From NCBI RefSeq assembly GCF_000021545.1, contig NC_012438.1:1362003-1426002 (forward strand): 64,000 bases of DNA, read 5' to 3'. A program made the translations under genes and the position numbers. A model generated the notes under the pieces. The model saw nothing but the letters and a program-made list of their open reading frames with translations. It made no database searches and was not told where the DNA came from. Shown here piece after piece: positions 7,883 to 14,458 of the stretch. Each line of letters begins with the position of its first letter. Position 1 is the stretch's first letter. Source of the stretch: Sulfurihydrogenibium azorense Az-Fu1. Lineage in GTDB: Bacteria > Aquificota > Aquificia > Aquificales > Hydrogenothermaceae.

Positions 7883-8003
7883 AAAAATGCCTCCTTAAAA
7901 AATGTTTTTTAAAGAGGAAAAGAATCTCCGACTTACATTAGATCTTTGTTGATTGCTCCCCTGAGCCTTTATATCTAATGGAGGATTATTTTCCTCTTTT
8001 CTT
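7883..8003 (-). ncRNA. Structured 5' leader of the helicase gene
   Basis: From the predicted start near 8003 the leader can fold into nested stems. An 11-bp closing stem pairs AAAGAGGAAAA with TTTTCCTCTTT (7989-7999 with 7911-7921). Inside it CCTCC/GGAG segments can pair with one bulge, followed by a 7-bp stem of ATTAGAT with ATCTAAT (7973-7979 with 7937-7943), and a small hairpin GCTC-AGGG-GAGC (7966-7955). About 20 bases then lead to the SD and ATG. I could not match it to a riboswitch class I know. It could be a temperature-responsive or helicase-autoregulated leader. Confidence 0.55.
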
Positions 8004-8010
8004 ACTATAC

Positions 8011-8038
8011 ATTATACAGTAATAATAAAAAAAAGCAA
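8011..8038 (-). promoter_or_regulatory. Predicted helicase promoter
   Basis: Minus-strand TTGCTT (8038-8033), a 16-base spacer and a perfect TATAAT (8016-8011) form a reasonable sigma-70-type promoter. Transcription would start about 8003, just before the long leader stem. Confidence 0.55.
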
Positions 8039-8048
8039 CCTTCAGTTT

Positions 8049-8062
8049 ATGATTATAATCAT
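8049..8062. promoter_or_regulatory. CRP/FNR-like palindrome upstream of the helicase
   Basis: ATGATTATAATCAT is a perfect palindrome containing the core TGAT-N4-ATCA of FNR boxes, with the outermost T and A exchanged. It is centred about 52 bases upstream of the predicted helicase start, immediately upstream of the -35 hexamer. Confidence 0.4.
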
Positions 8063-8098
8063 TTTGATTGTTTCGCTTTTAATTTATTATATTTTTGT

Positions 8099-8122
8099 AA
8101 GTTAGTAAGTATTTACTAACTT
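8099..8122. promoter_or_regulatory. Operator-like palindrome, second copy
   Basis: AAGTTAGTAA and TTACTAACTT are perfect 10-bp inverted arms around GTAT. The core GTTAGT-A-N4-T-ACTAAC is shared with the palindrome upstream of cydA, including the 4-base spacer. This argues for a common DNA-binding regulator. Here it lies about 107 bases upstream of the predicted helicase start. Confidence 0.55.
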
Positions 8123-8134
8123 TATTTCTCTCAT
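8102..8134 (-). other. Ten-codon mini-ORF with a strong SD
   Basis: GGAGG (8145-8141) is followed six bases later by an ATG that opens the peptide MREIKLVNTY and stops. The stop and last codons are part of the GTTAGT palindrome. It could be a leader peptide, the remains of a decayed gene, or a coincidence. I found no longer frame continuing from it. Confidence 0.25.
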
Positions 8135-8166
8135 GACACACCTCCGTTATATTGTATCATTTATTT

Positions 8167-8184
8167 GGGAGCCAATAAGTTCCC
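8167..8184. terminator. Hairpin after aroE
   Basis: GGGAGC and GTTCCC (one G-T pair) form a 6-bp stem around CAATAA, four bases beyond the aroE stop on the minus strand. A T6 run lies on the plus-strand side. It is a short, weak terminator for the long minus-strand operon ending in aroE. Confidence 0.45.
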
Positions 8185-8188
8185 TTTT

Positions 8189-9031
8189 TTACTCTAAATT
8201 AAGGGATTTTTTCATTATCTCTACAGGGGCTTTTTGACCAGTCCAGATTTCAAATGATTTTGCACCTTGATAGATAAGCATAGGGAAACCGTTTTGATGC
8301 TTGCAGCCTTTTTCTTTTGCAACCTTTAAAAGTTTTGTTTCTTTATAGATTATATCAACAACTATATGGGAGTCTTTTAATAAAGAGTAATCAAAAAGTG
8401 GAAAATCTTCATCGTTTAAACCTACAGAGGTTGTATTAACTATTATATCTACATTGTTTAAAAAACCTTCAATATCTTGCAAAGATATAGGAGTTATGAT
8501 TTTATCAATTATCCTAAAATGGCTTTTATACTCTTGTATAAGGTTGTATACCTTTGGGAGAGTTCTGTTTGCAAGGTAAATTTTATCTACATTTTCTCTC
8601 AATAAGCCATAAACAACAGCTCTTGATGAACCACCTGCACCTATAACTAAAACTCTTTTATCTTCTAAATTGGGTTCTAACTCTTTTAACCCTTCTACAA
8701 ATCCAATCCAATCAGTGTTGTAAGCTATAAGATAGCCATCTATGTTTTTTATTGTGTTTGCAGCTTTTATAATTTTGACTTCTTCTGAAAGTTCGTTAAC
8801 GTAATTAATTACATTTTCTTTATGAGGAATTGTGATATTTACACCAGCTATTTTTAACACTTTTAAAGATTCTACAGCTTTTTCTAAATCGTTGGGATTT
8901 ACTTCAAAGGGAACATAAACTGCGTTTATTCCAAGATGTAAAAAAGCAGCTGTTTGAAAAGTTGGAGATTTTGAATGTTTAACAGGATAACCAAATATAC
9001 CGTAAACTTTTGTCTGTCCGTCTAAAATCAT
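8189..9031 (-). CDS. aroE: Shikimate dehydrogenase
   Basis: A 280-residue enzyme that reduces 3-dehydroshikimate with NADPH in aromatic amino-acid synthesis. The shikimate-binding SKSP lies near residue 20 (GYPVKHSKSPTFQ). The catalytic Lys and neighbours are in GVNITIPHKENV, and NTDWIGF is the conserved Asn-Thr-Asp. The NADP fold shows VIGAGGSSRAVVYGL, with NTTSVGL after it. Its ATG overlaps the stop of nfu as ATGA, so it is translationally coupled to the Fe-S operon although it has no direct role there. Confidence 0.95.
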   Translation of the reverse strand: MILDGQTKVYGIFGYPVKHSKSPTFQTAAFLHLGINAVYVPFEVNPNDLEKAVESLKVLKIAGVNITIPHKENVINYVNELSEEVKIIKAANTIKNIDGYLIAYNTDWIGFVEGLKELEPNLEDKRVLVIGAGGSSRAVVYGLLRENVDKIYLANRTLPKVYNLIQEYKSHFRIIDKIITPISLQDIEGFLNNVDIIVNTTSVGLNDEDFPLFDYSLLKDSHIVVDIIYKETKLLKVAKEKGCKHQNGFPMLIYQGAKSFEIWTGQKAPVEIMKKSLNLE

Positions 9032-9282
9032 ATAATCTGGTATTTCTCTTCACCTATGTTTACAGCCTTAACCCAAGGTAGAGACTCTTTTATAGTGTAA
9101 ACAACAAGGTCTTTCATAGTCATATCTGCTACAGGACAAGTTTGGCAAGTTCCATACAGTTTTAAAAACACTTCGTCGTTTTCAATTTTTACTAAATCTA
9201 TCTTTCCTGCATCTGCCATAAGAGCTGGTCTAATTTTTTCTAAAACTTCTTTAACTTCTTGTTCTTTGTCTTCAATAACCAT
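9028..9282 (-). CDS. NifU C-terminal-domain (Nfu) Fe-S carrier
   Basis: An 84-residue single-domain Nfu protein. Nfu proteins bind a [4Fe-4S] cluster between two subunits through a CxxC pair and pass it to target enzymes. Here the pair is in GTCQTCPVADMTMKDLV, and the N-terminal half has the usual IRPALMADAGKI pattern, with DAG where DGG is common. It has a good SD (GAGGTGG), sits 10 bases after the DUF1858 gene and overlaps aroE by four bases. The company of iscU, mrp and an IscS-like gene supports a role in cluster delivery. Confidence 0.88.
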   Translation of the reverse strand: MVIEDKEQEVKEVLEKIRPALMADAGKIDLVKIENDEVFLKLYGTCQTCPVADMTMKDLVVYTIKESLPWVKAVNIGEEKYQII

Positions 9283-9291
9283 AATACCACC

Positions 9292-9513
9292 TCAATGTTT
9301 ATTAACGGTTTTATAAAACTCTTGAATAATTTTTTCTCTATCTTCCTCGGGCAAGTTTAAAAGCTTTAAAGCACCCATCAAACTTAATTTTCTAAATAAA
9401 ATACCATCTAACTTTTCTTCATAAAAATAACTTAAATAAGGCTTAAACTTTTCTTCAAGATAGGGATAATGTTTAAATATATCAGAAATTTTACTTTCTA
9501 AGTTTAACTTCAT
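9292..9513 (-). CDS. Small DUF1858-like protein
   Basis: A 73-residue helical protein without Cys. The pattern, an N-terminal SKISDIFKHYPYLEEKF, a central turn, then LSLMGALKLLNLPEEDREKI, resembles the DUF1858 / ScdA N-terminal fold, which is often found near hybrid-cluster, nitrosative-stress or sulfur-carrier genes. It starts at an ATG preceded by AAGGTG embedded in the end of tusA, three bases away, so it is co-expressed with the sulfur relay genes. The function is unknown; a small adaptor for the relay is a guess from context. Confidence 0.6.
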   Translation of the reverse strand: MKLNLESKISDIFKHYPYLEEKFKPYLSYFYEEKLDGILFRKLSLMGALKLLNLPEEDREKIIQEFYKTVNKH

Positions 9514-9515
9514 TT

Positions 9516-9749
9516 TTACACCTTTCTAATGTAAAAATGATAAACGCCGTCTTCTTCTTTATAGCCTAAGTATTCATTACCTGTCGTTTGACACCAAGCG
9601 GGTACATCTTGAATAGCTCCTTCATCGTCTGCAAGAAGTTCTACAATCTGTCCTTTTTCTGCTTTTTTCATAACTTTCGCAAGTTCTGTTATAGGAATTG
9701 GACAGTAAGTTCCAGTTGCATCATGGACTATGTCTGGTTTGATTTCCAT
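9516..9749 (-). CDS. tusA: TusA-family sulfur carrier
   Basis: A 77-residue TusA/SirA-like protein. These proteins accept persulfide sulfur on the Cys of a CPxP motif, here GTYCPIPITELAK near residue 17, and hand it to thiolation or sulfur-oxidation partners. The rest fits the family two-layer fold (GQIVELLADDEGAIQDVPAW). I choose ATG at 9749: the GTG at 9764 would have no SD, while GGAGG stands 8 bases before the ATG. It overlaps the end of the PP-loop thiolase gene by about 22 bases, implying coupled translation. Confidence 0.87.
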   Translation of the reverse strand: MEIKPDIVHDATGTYCPIPITELAKVMKKAEKGQIVELLADDEGAIQDVPAWCQTTGNEYLGYKEEDGVYHFYIRKV

Positions 9750-10777
9750 AAACTTATCCTCCACTGGTTTAAAGTTTCATCGTCAAAAGGTATTCCAGTT
9801 AAAATCTCTTCATTATTATACTTAACATCTATTTTTCCATCAACAGTTTTTGAGTATCGAGCTATTATATTTGCTATTATCTGCTTATCATCTTCATCTA
9901 AGGTGTTATCATGTAGGGGTTTTGCTATTGCTACTGGACCTTTTCCAATTGGTTCAAAGTAAGGGTATCTATTTAAAAATCCAGATAAAAAGTTATTTTC
10001 TCCTTCATTCCTTGATACTATTACTTTAGTCCCTGAATCTAATCTAAAGTGTCTTCCTACTGTAAACAGTATTAAATCTTCTTGGGTTATCTTTCCTTCA
10101 ACTTCCATAGTTTCTCTATATTTATGGGCATAATTTTCATCTGTAAGATAGCAACAACCCCCCGCTGGAGATTCAAACTCATCTATACCTAACTCTTTTG
10201 CAAGCTCCAACTGTCTTTTTCTACTTCTTCCTACTATACCTTCTAACTTTTCTCTATCTACCCAACCTTTTATCTCTGGGATTGTTGGAGGCAGTCTCTT
10301 AGCTGATAATGGTCTAAGTATCAATCCTTCTAAACCAGAATCTCTCTCTATTATTTTCATAGGTATGGACTTTTGACTTTTAGGTCTTTGTCCTAAAACT
10401 TCTCCGGATATTATAAAATCAGCTCCGATTTCTTCCATTATCTGTTTGGCTTTTTTAAACATGTATATTCTACAGTCTATACAAGGGTTTATGTTTGCTC
10501 CGTATCCATATTTAGGATTAAGGATAACATCCATGTATCCGTCAGAAATATCTACTATTTCAAGGGGAAAACCATACTTGGCAGCGTACTTTAAAGCAGG
10601 GTTCATATAGTGAGTTCCATCTTCTTTCTTTTCTCCCCTTCTTCTTTTTGTTTCTGTTATACAAAAACCTGTGTAAAAGTGAACTGCTAATATATCTATA
10701 CCTTGATTTTGAATGAGCCTGATAGCGAGAGTGCTATCAAGCCCACCAGAGTATAATGCTACTGCTTTTCTTTTCAT
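9728..10777 (-). CDS. PP-loop tRNA thiolation enzyme (ThiI/MnmA-like) with NFACT-R-like tail
   Basis: A 349-residue adenylating enzyme. The ATP-binding PP-loop is LYSGGLDST near residue 10. NPCIDCRIYMFKKA (CxxC, about 95-110) and GEVLGQRPKSQ follow, as in tRNA thiouridylases of the MnmA/ThiI/TtcA group, and a further Cys pair is in SPAGGCCYLT (about 205). The C-terminal third has GRHFRLDSGTKVIVSRN then EN, resembling the NFACT-R RNA-binding domain, while a THUMP domain is absent. It probably activates a tRNA base and inserts sulfur from TusA or an IscS/IscU-type donor. Its start overlaps iscU as TAATG. The exact base modified is not evident. Confidence 0.72.
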   Translation of the reverse strand: MKRKAVALYSGGLDSTLAIRLIQNQGIDILAVHFYTGFCITETKRRRGEKKEDGTHYMNPALKYAAKYGFPLEIVDISDGYMDVILNPKYGYGANINPCIDCRIYMFKKAKQIMEEIGADFIISGEVLGQRPKSQKSIPMKIIERDSGLEGLILRPLSAKRLPPTIPEIKGWVDREKLEGIVGRSRKRQLELAKELGIDEFESPAGGCCYLTDENYAHKYRETMEVEGKITQEDLILFTVGRHFRLDSGTKVIVSRNEGENNFLSGFLNRYPYFEPIGKGPVAIAKPLHDNTLDEDDKQIIANIIARYSKTVDGKIDVKYNNEEILTGIPFDDETLNQWRISLWKSNQT

Positions 10778-11241
10778 TATCCTATATGTTCTAAAGATAC
10801 TGGTGCTTCTTCTTCGTGGTCTTCTTCTATACAGTCTGGTATTTTGCTTGCTTCTTCTACTCTACCTTGTTTTAAGAGATAGTCTTTTATAGCAACATGG
10901 AGAGTTTCAAGTCCAAGGTTTGTACAGTGTATTTTTTGTGGTGGTAATCCACCAAGTTCTTCAAATATCTCTTTGTAAGTTAAGTTTAGTGCATAGTCTA
11001 TAGGCTTTCCTTTTACCATTTCAGTTAAAACTGAAGAAACAGCTATAGCAGATCCACAACCAAACGTTTTAAACTTAACGTCTGTAATTATATCTGTGTC
11101 TTTATCCACCTTTATAGTAAACAACATAGCATCACCACAAGATGGATTACCACACTGACCGTATCCATCTGGATTTGGTATTTCTCCCAAGTTTCTTGGA
11201 TTCATAAAGTGATCCATCACTTTTTCTGTATATTCAAACAT
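10777..11241 (-). CDS. iscU: IscU Fe-S cluster scaffold
   Basis: A 154-residue scaffold on which [2Fe-2S] clusters are assembled. The three ligand Cys are in GNPSCGDAML, FGCGSAIAVSS and IHCTNLGLETL, and the ligand-region Asp is present (CGDAM). The tail (about 125-154) is acidic. It has SD GGAGG nine bases from the ATG. It follows the IscS-like gene by 73 bases, which hold a hairpin, and overlaps the PP-loop gene by one base. A full set of ligands in IscU contrasts with the degenerate PLP site of the neighbouring IscS. Confidence 0.95.
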   Translation of the reverse strand: MFEYTEKVMDHFMNPRNLGEIPNPDGYGQCGNPSCGDAMLFTIKVDKDTDIITDVKFKTFGCGSAIAVSSVLTEMVKGKPIDYALNLTYKEIFEELGGLPPQKIHCTNLGLETLHVAIKDYLLKQGRVEEASKIPDCIEEDHEEEAPVSLEHIG

Positions 11242-11281
11242 CTTACTTTACCTCCGATTTATTTTAAGTTATAATATTTCC

Positions 11282-11308
11282 TTTTTATCATCTTTCCAAT
11301 GATAAAAA
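11282..11308 (-). promoter_or_regulatory. AT-rich hairpin between iscS-like gene and iscU
   Basis: TTTTTATCAT and ATGATAAAAA form a 10-bp inverted repeat with a 7-base loop in the only real gap inside this operon. It could be an attenuator or an RNA-processing or stability element that changes the ratio of IscU to IscS. Being AT-rich it would be weak at high temperature. Confidence 0.4.
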
Positions 11309-11314
11309 TCACTT

Positions 11315-12523
11315 TTACTTGAATTTTGAAGCTTTCTTTGTAAAGTCTTCCCAGTTTTCTGGGTTGAATGGAGATATTTCCCTTAATCTTGCAATAACTT
11401 TTGGATACTCTTCAATGATGTAATCTATATCTTCTTCTGTATTATCTCTACCAAGAGAGAAAACTATTGACCCGTTAGAAGCTTCCTTTTCTACTCCTAT
11501 AGCAGCTAAAACGTGGGATTGTTTTAGTGCATAAGAAACACAAGCTGAACCTGAAGCTGCATAAGTTTTTTTGATGTTTAACATAAGAAGCATTGCTTCT
11601 CCTTCTATGTACATAACAATTAAAGATAAATGGTTTGGAAGTCTTTTTTCTGGATGTCCTGTAAATTTTATGTGAGGTATTCTTTCCTCAATACCTTTCT
11701 TTAGTTTATCTCTTAGATATCTTAACCTGTTTACCCTATCGTCCATCTCTTTGATAGCAAGTTCTGCTGCTGCTCCCATACCTACTATGCCAGGTACGTT
11801 TTCTGTTCCAGCTCTTCTACCACCTTCTTGTATTCCACCTTCTATAAGAGGTTTTAACCTTATACCTTTTTTAACGTATAGTCCACCTACTCCTTTTGGT
11901 GCATAGAAGTAATGTCCTGTAAATGAAGCCATATCAAGTCCCCAGCCTTCTACGTCAACTGGCATATGTCCAACTGCTGCTGCAATATCAGAGTGGAAAA
12001 CTACTCTTGGATTCTTTTCTTTAACAGCTGCTACTAAAGCTGGCATATCTTGAATTGTACCAATCTCTCTGTTTGCAAATCCCACTGATACAAGTATTGT
12101 GTCTTCTCTAACAGCATCGGCTAACTTTTGTGGGTCTATTATTCCGTACTCGTCTGGTTGAACTTCTGTTATTTCAAATCCTTCTTTTTCTAAGGTTTTA
12201 CAAGAGTGTAAGATAGAGTGATGCTCTATAGCTGATACTACTATATGTTTTCCTCTTCTTCCTGGTGCCTTTGCAAATCCTTTTATGGCAAGGTTATTCG
12301 CTTCTATTGCTCCAGATGTGAAAACTATATCATCAGGATTACTTACATTTAAAAGCTCTGCTACCTGCTCCCTAGCTTTGTTTATTGCTTTTTTAGCCTC
12401 TATTCCCATCTCGTGTAGAGATGTAGGATTACCAAACTTTTCTTTAAAGTATGGCATCATGGCTTCTATGGCTTCATCACAAACAGGTGTTGTAGCTAAA
12501 TGGTCTACATATATTCTTCTCAT
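11315..12523 (-). CDS. IscS-like cysteine desulfurase lacking the PLP lysine
   Basis: A 402-residue class V aminotransferase-fold protein clearly homologous to IscS/NifS. The sulfur-accepting Cys is present (C328 in ASGSACVSY), as are GGIQEGGRRAGTENVPG and the His of AIEHHS. The PLP site is eroded. The motif normally SFSGHK reads SFTGHY, so Y205 replaces the Schiff-base Lys. The VNNEIG motif reads ANREIG, the GAT motif reads GAI, and the DATQ motif reads DIAA. It probably cannot act as a normal desulfurase but may still bind IscU. Archaeoglobus IscS is a known case with Asp at the Lys position. SD AAGGAGG and operon position show it is expressed with iscU. Confidence 0.88.
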   Translation of the reverse strand: MRRIYVDHLATTPVCDEAIEAMMPYFKEKFGNPTSLHEMGIEAKKAINKAREQVAELLNVSNPDDIVFTSGAIEANNLAIKGFAKAPGRRGKHIVVSAIEHHSILHSCKTLEKEGFEITEVQPDEYGIIDPQKLADAVREDTILVSVGFANREIGTIQDMPALVAAVKEKNPRVVFHSDIAAAVGHMPVDVEGWGLDMASFTGHYFYAPKGVGGLYVKKGIRLKPLIEGGIQEGGRRAGTENVPGIVGMGAAAELAIKEMDDRVNRLRYLRDKLKKGIEERIPHIKFTGHPEKRLPNHLSLIVMYIEGEAMLLMLNIKKTYAASGSACVSYALKQSHVLAAIGVEKEASNGSIVFSLGRDNTEEDIDYIIEEYPKVIARLREISPFNPENWEDFTKKASKFK

Positions 12524-12535
12524 AATAGCTCCTCC

Positions 12536-13618
12536 TTACGTTAAACTGAGTTTTCTAATAATTTTTTCTGCTATATTTATAAACTCTTTTGCAGATTGAG
12601 AGTCTTCTTTTGCAAATACTATAGGTATTCCAAGGTCAGAAAACTCTGCAACTTTTGGTTCTATAGGTATTTTACCTAAAAGTTCTACTTCATAGGTTTT
12701 AGCAATTTCTTCTGTTTTACTTTTACCAAATATTTCATAAACTTTTCCACTGTCTGGACATACAAAGTAACTCATATTTTCAACTACTCCAAGGATTGGA
12801 ATTTGTACTTCGTTAAACATCTGTATTCCTTTTTTAACGTCTATAAGAGCAACATCTTGAGGTGTTGTAACTATAACAGCTCCATCTATTTCAGCTGTTT
12901 GACCAAGGGTAATCTGTACGTCTCCTGTTCCAGGTGGTAAGTCTATAACTAAAAAGTCTAAAGGTTCTTCTCCCCAATCTACATCAAATAAAAACTGGGT
13001 AAGAGCCTTGAATAAAACAGGACCTCTCCATATAACCGGAGTATCTTCAGATGGTAATAAAAATCCTATTGACATTACTTTTACGCCGTGAGCTTCGGGA
13101 GCTATAATCTTATCCCCTTCTGGTGTCTGTCTTGCCATAACTTTTTTATCTTTTGCTCCAAACATAGTTGGACCACTTGGACCATACATATCAGCATCTA
13201 AATACCCTACGTTATATCCTAACTTTTTTAAAGCAGATGCAAGGTTAACAGCTACAGTTGATTTACCTACACCACCTTTACCAGAAGCTACAGCTATAAC
13301 CTTTTTTACATTAGGAATTCTTCTTCTAGATTCAAAAGGATTAGCTTGTGGTGGAGGAGGTGGTGGCTGTGTCTGTCTTTGGGAAGGTGGTTCACTTGAA
13401 AACTCAACTTCTACTTTTTCAGCTCCAATTGACTTTAACGTTTTTTCTATCTTTTCTTTTAGAAAGTCATGATATTTTTCACTTGGAGAAAAAACTTTGA
13501 TGTAAACATTATTCCCATCTATCTTTAAATCCTTCATTAAGTCAGCTATAGAAAAGCTTACTCCTATTTCTTGTAGTGTTGTTCTTTTTAATGCATCAAT
13601 TACTCCTTGTAATGCCAT
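12536..13618 (-). CDS. mrp: Mrp/ApbC-type Fe-S cluster carrier ATPase
   Basis: A 360-residue P-loop ATPase of the Mrp/NBP35 family that carries [4Fe-4S] clusters to apoproteins. Residues 1-75 resemble a divergent DUF59 domain. A proline-rich linker (about 80-105, with a run of six Pro) leads to the ATPase with the deviant Walker A SGKGGVGKST, then DADMYGPSGPTMFG and DLPPGTGDVQ. The usual CxxC region reads YFVCPDSG, so only the first Cys is kept; some Mrp proteins have this change, and it may alter cluster binding. It is the first gene of the Fe-S/sulfur operon, 12 bases before the IscS-like gene. Confidence 0.88.
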   Translation of the reverse strand: MALQGVIDALKRTTLQEIGVSFSIADLMKDLKIDGNNVYIKVFSPSEKYHDFLKEKIEKTLKSIGAEKVEVEFSSEPPSQRQTQPPPPPPQANPFESRRRIPNVKKVIAVASGKGGVGKSTVAVNLASALKKLGYNVGYLDADMYGPSGPTMFGAKDKKVMARQTPEGDKIIAPEAHGVKVMSIGFLLPSEDTPVIWRGPVLFKALTQFLFDVDWGEEPLDFLVIDLPPGTGDVQITLGQTAEIDGAVIVTTPQDVALIDVKKGIQMFNEVQIPILGVVENMSYFVCPDSGKVYEIFGKSKTEEIAKTYEVELLGKIPIEPKVAEFSDLGIPIVFAKEDSQSAKEFINIAEKIIRKLSLT

Positions 13619-13725
13619 CTTAACCTCCTTAATTTTGTTATAATAGAATAAGGATTTTTCATTATTATACTATGATAGCAGTCATTATTAAAGATTTTTA
13701 AGTCTTAAATTTGAAAGGAGATGAT

Positions 13726-13944
13726 ATGGAGCCGTACACAGGGTCTTTAAACTTTTTACATAACTACTCGGCAATGCAAGGGATAGTACATTTTATAGGA
13801 TGGACTATAGCTATAATTATACTTATCTATGTATTTAAGTTCGTTAAGAAACATCAGCAGGAAGATGAAAGAGCCAAGAAGTATACTCCGAAAAATCCAG
13901 TTGAAGAGTTGAAAAATCAGGAAAGTAAGGAAGGAGGAGAGTAA
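13726..13944 (+). CDS. Small single-pass membrane protein
   Basis: A 72-residue protein with one clear membrane helix (about residues 18-40, GIVHFIGWTIAIIILIYVF) and a charged, helical cytoplasmic tail. I start at ATG 13726 with SD AAGGAG five bases away, instead of an in-frame TTG five codons upstream. It is transcribed away from mrp, and a TATAAT-like sequence lies in the shared gap. I recognise no family. The size and layout resemble accessory subunits of respiratory complexes, but nothing in the sequence shows this. Confidence 0.7.
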   Translation: MEPYTGSLNFLHNYSAMQGIVHFIGWTIAIIILIYVFKFVKKHQQEDERAKKYTPKNPVEELKNQESKEGGE

Positions 13945-13953
13945 TCCTCCTTC
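13930..13953. terminator. Terminator overlapping the small membrane protein's stop
   Basis: GAAGGAGGA and TCCTCCTTC form a 9-bp stem whose 6-base loop contains the stop codon. It separates this gene from the convergent DUF2267 gene and could work both ways. The stem also contains SD-like GGAGG, but no start follows. Confidence 0.6.
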
Positions 13954-13959
13954 TATTAA

Positions 13960-14394
13960 TTAATCTTCCCAGAGAGCTTTTAAGCTCTTTGGTAAATCTC
14001 CTTTTACGTCTTGTATCTCTCCGTCGGAGACATGCCTTTTAATAACTCTAAATACAGCTTTTATAACTTGTTTCGCATGTTCTTCATTTCCAAAATCTTT
14101 ACCTGCAGCTCTCCTATCTTCCTCTAAAACTTCATGTATAAAATCTTCAACTGTTTTGATGGTTTTGTCTGGCATAGGAGAAGGTTTCCATCCATCAATA
14201 TAAACTGCTTTAATGCACATCGGAAGTTGAGAAATTAGATCAAAAGATTCTTCTAATGTCAATCTTCTTCTTAAAACATGTAATACTGTTCTTAAAACTC
14301 TCCCTGCTTTTTCTTTGTCATCAGGATTACCTAACTCTTGAGCAAGTTCTTTCAAGAAGAGATTTCCTTTTTCTACATACTTTTCAAAGTTCAT
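13960..14394 (-). CDS. DUF2267 protein
   Basis: A 144-residue soluble helical protein with two repeated halves. Each has the pattern AGRVLRTVLHVLRRRLT / AKQVIKAVFRVIKRHVSDGE followed by a segment on LP (QLPMCIKAVYIDGW; DLPKSLKALWED). This internal duplication with R/K-rich helices is the DUF2267 family, for which I know no established biochemical role. It has a clean SD (AGGAGG, 5-base gap). The gap of 64 bases from atpZ means it may be the last gene of the dapB unit. Confidence 0.75.
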   Translation of the reverse strand: MNFEKYVEKGNLFLKELAQELGNPDDKEKAGRVLRTVLHVLRRRLTLEESFDLISQLPMCIKAVYIDGWKPSPMPDKTIKTVEDFIHEVLEEDRRAAGKDFGNEEHAKQVIKAVFRVIKRHVSDGEIQDVKGDLPKSLKALWED

Positions 14395-14458
14395 GACTAC
14401 CCTCCTACCTTTTTTGTCTAATTTTAAATATAGGATTTATTCTTGAGATAGCAAGAGT

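Noticed and set aside
7883-8003. Known riboswitch class (Mn/yybP-ykoY, c-di-AMP, PreQ1, TPP, fluoride) in the helicase leader
   Set aside because: Only a short GGGGAGC resemblance; the conserved cores of these classes are missing.
9588-9962. 124-codon plus-strand frame across tusA and the PP-loop gene
   Set aside because: Opposite two well supported overlapping genes; no SD and no protein-like pattern.
13711-13725. TTG start for the small membrane protein
   Set aside because: The TTG precedes and includes the SD AAGGAG that serves the ATG at 13726.
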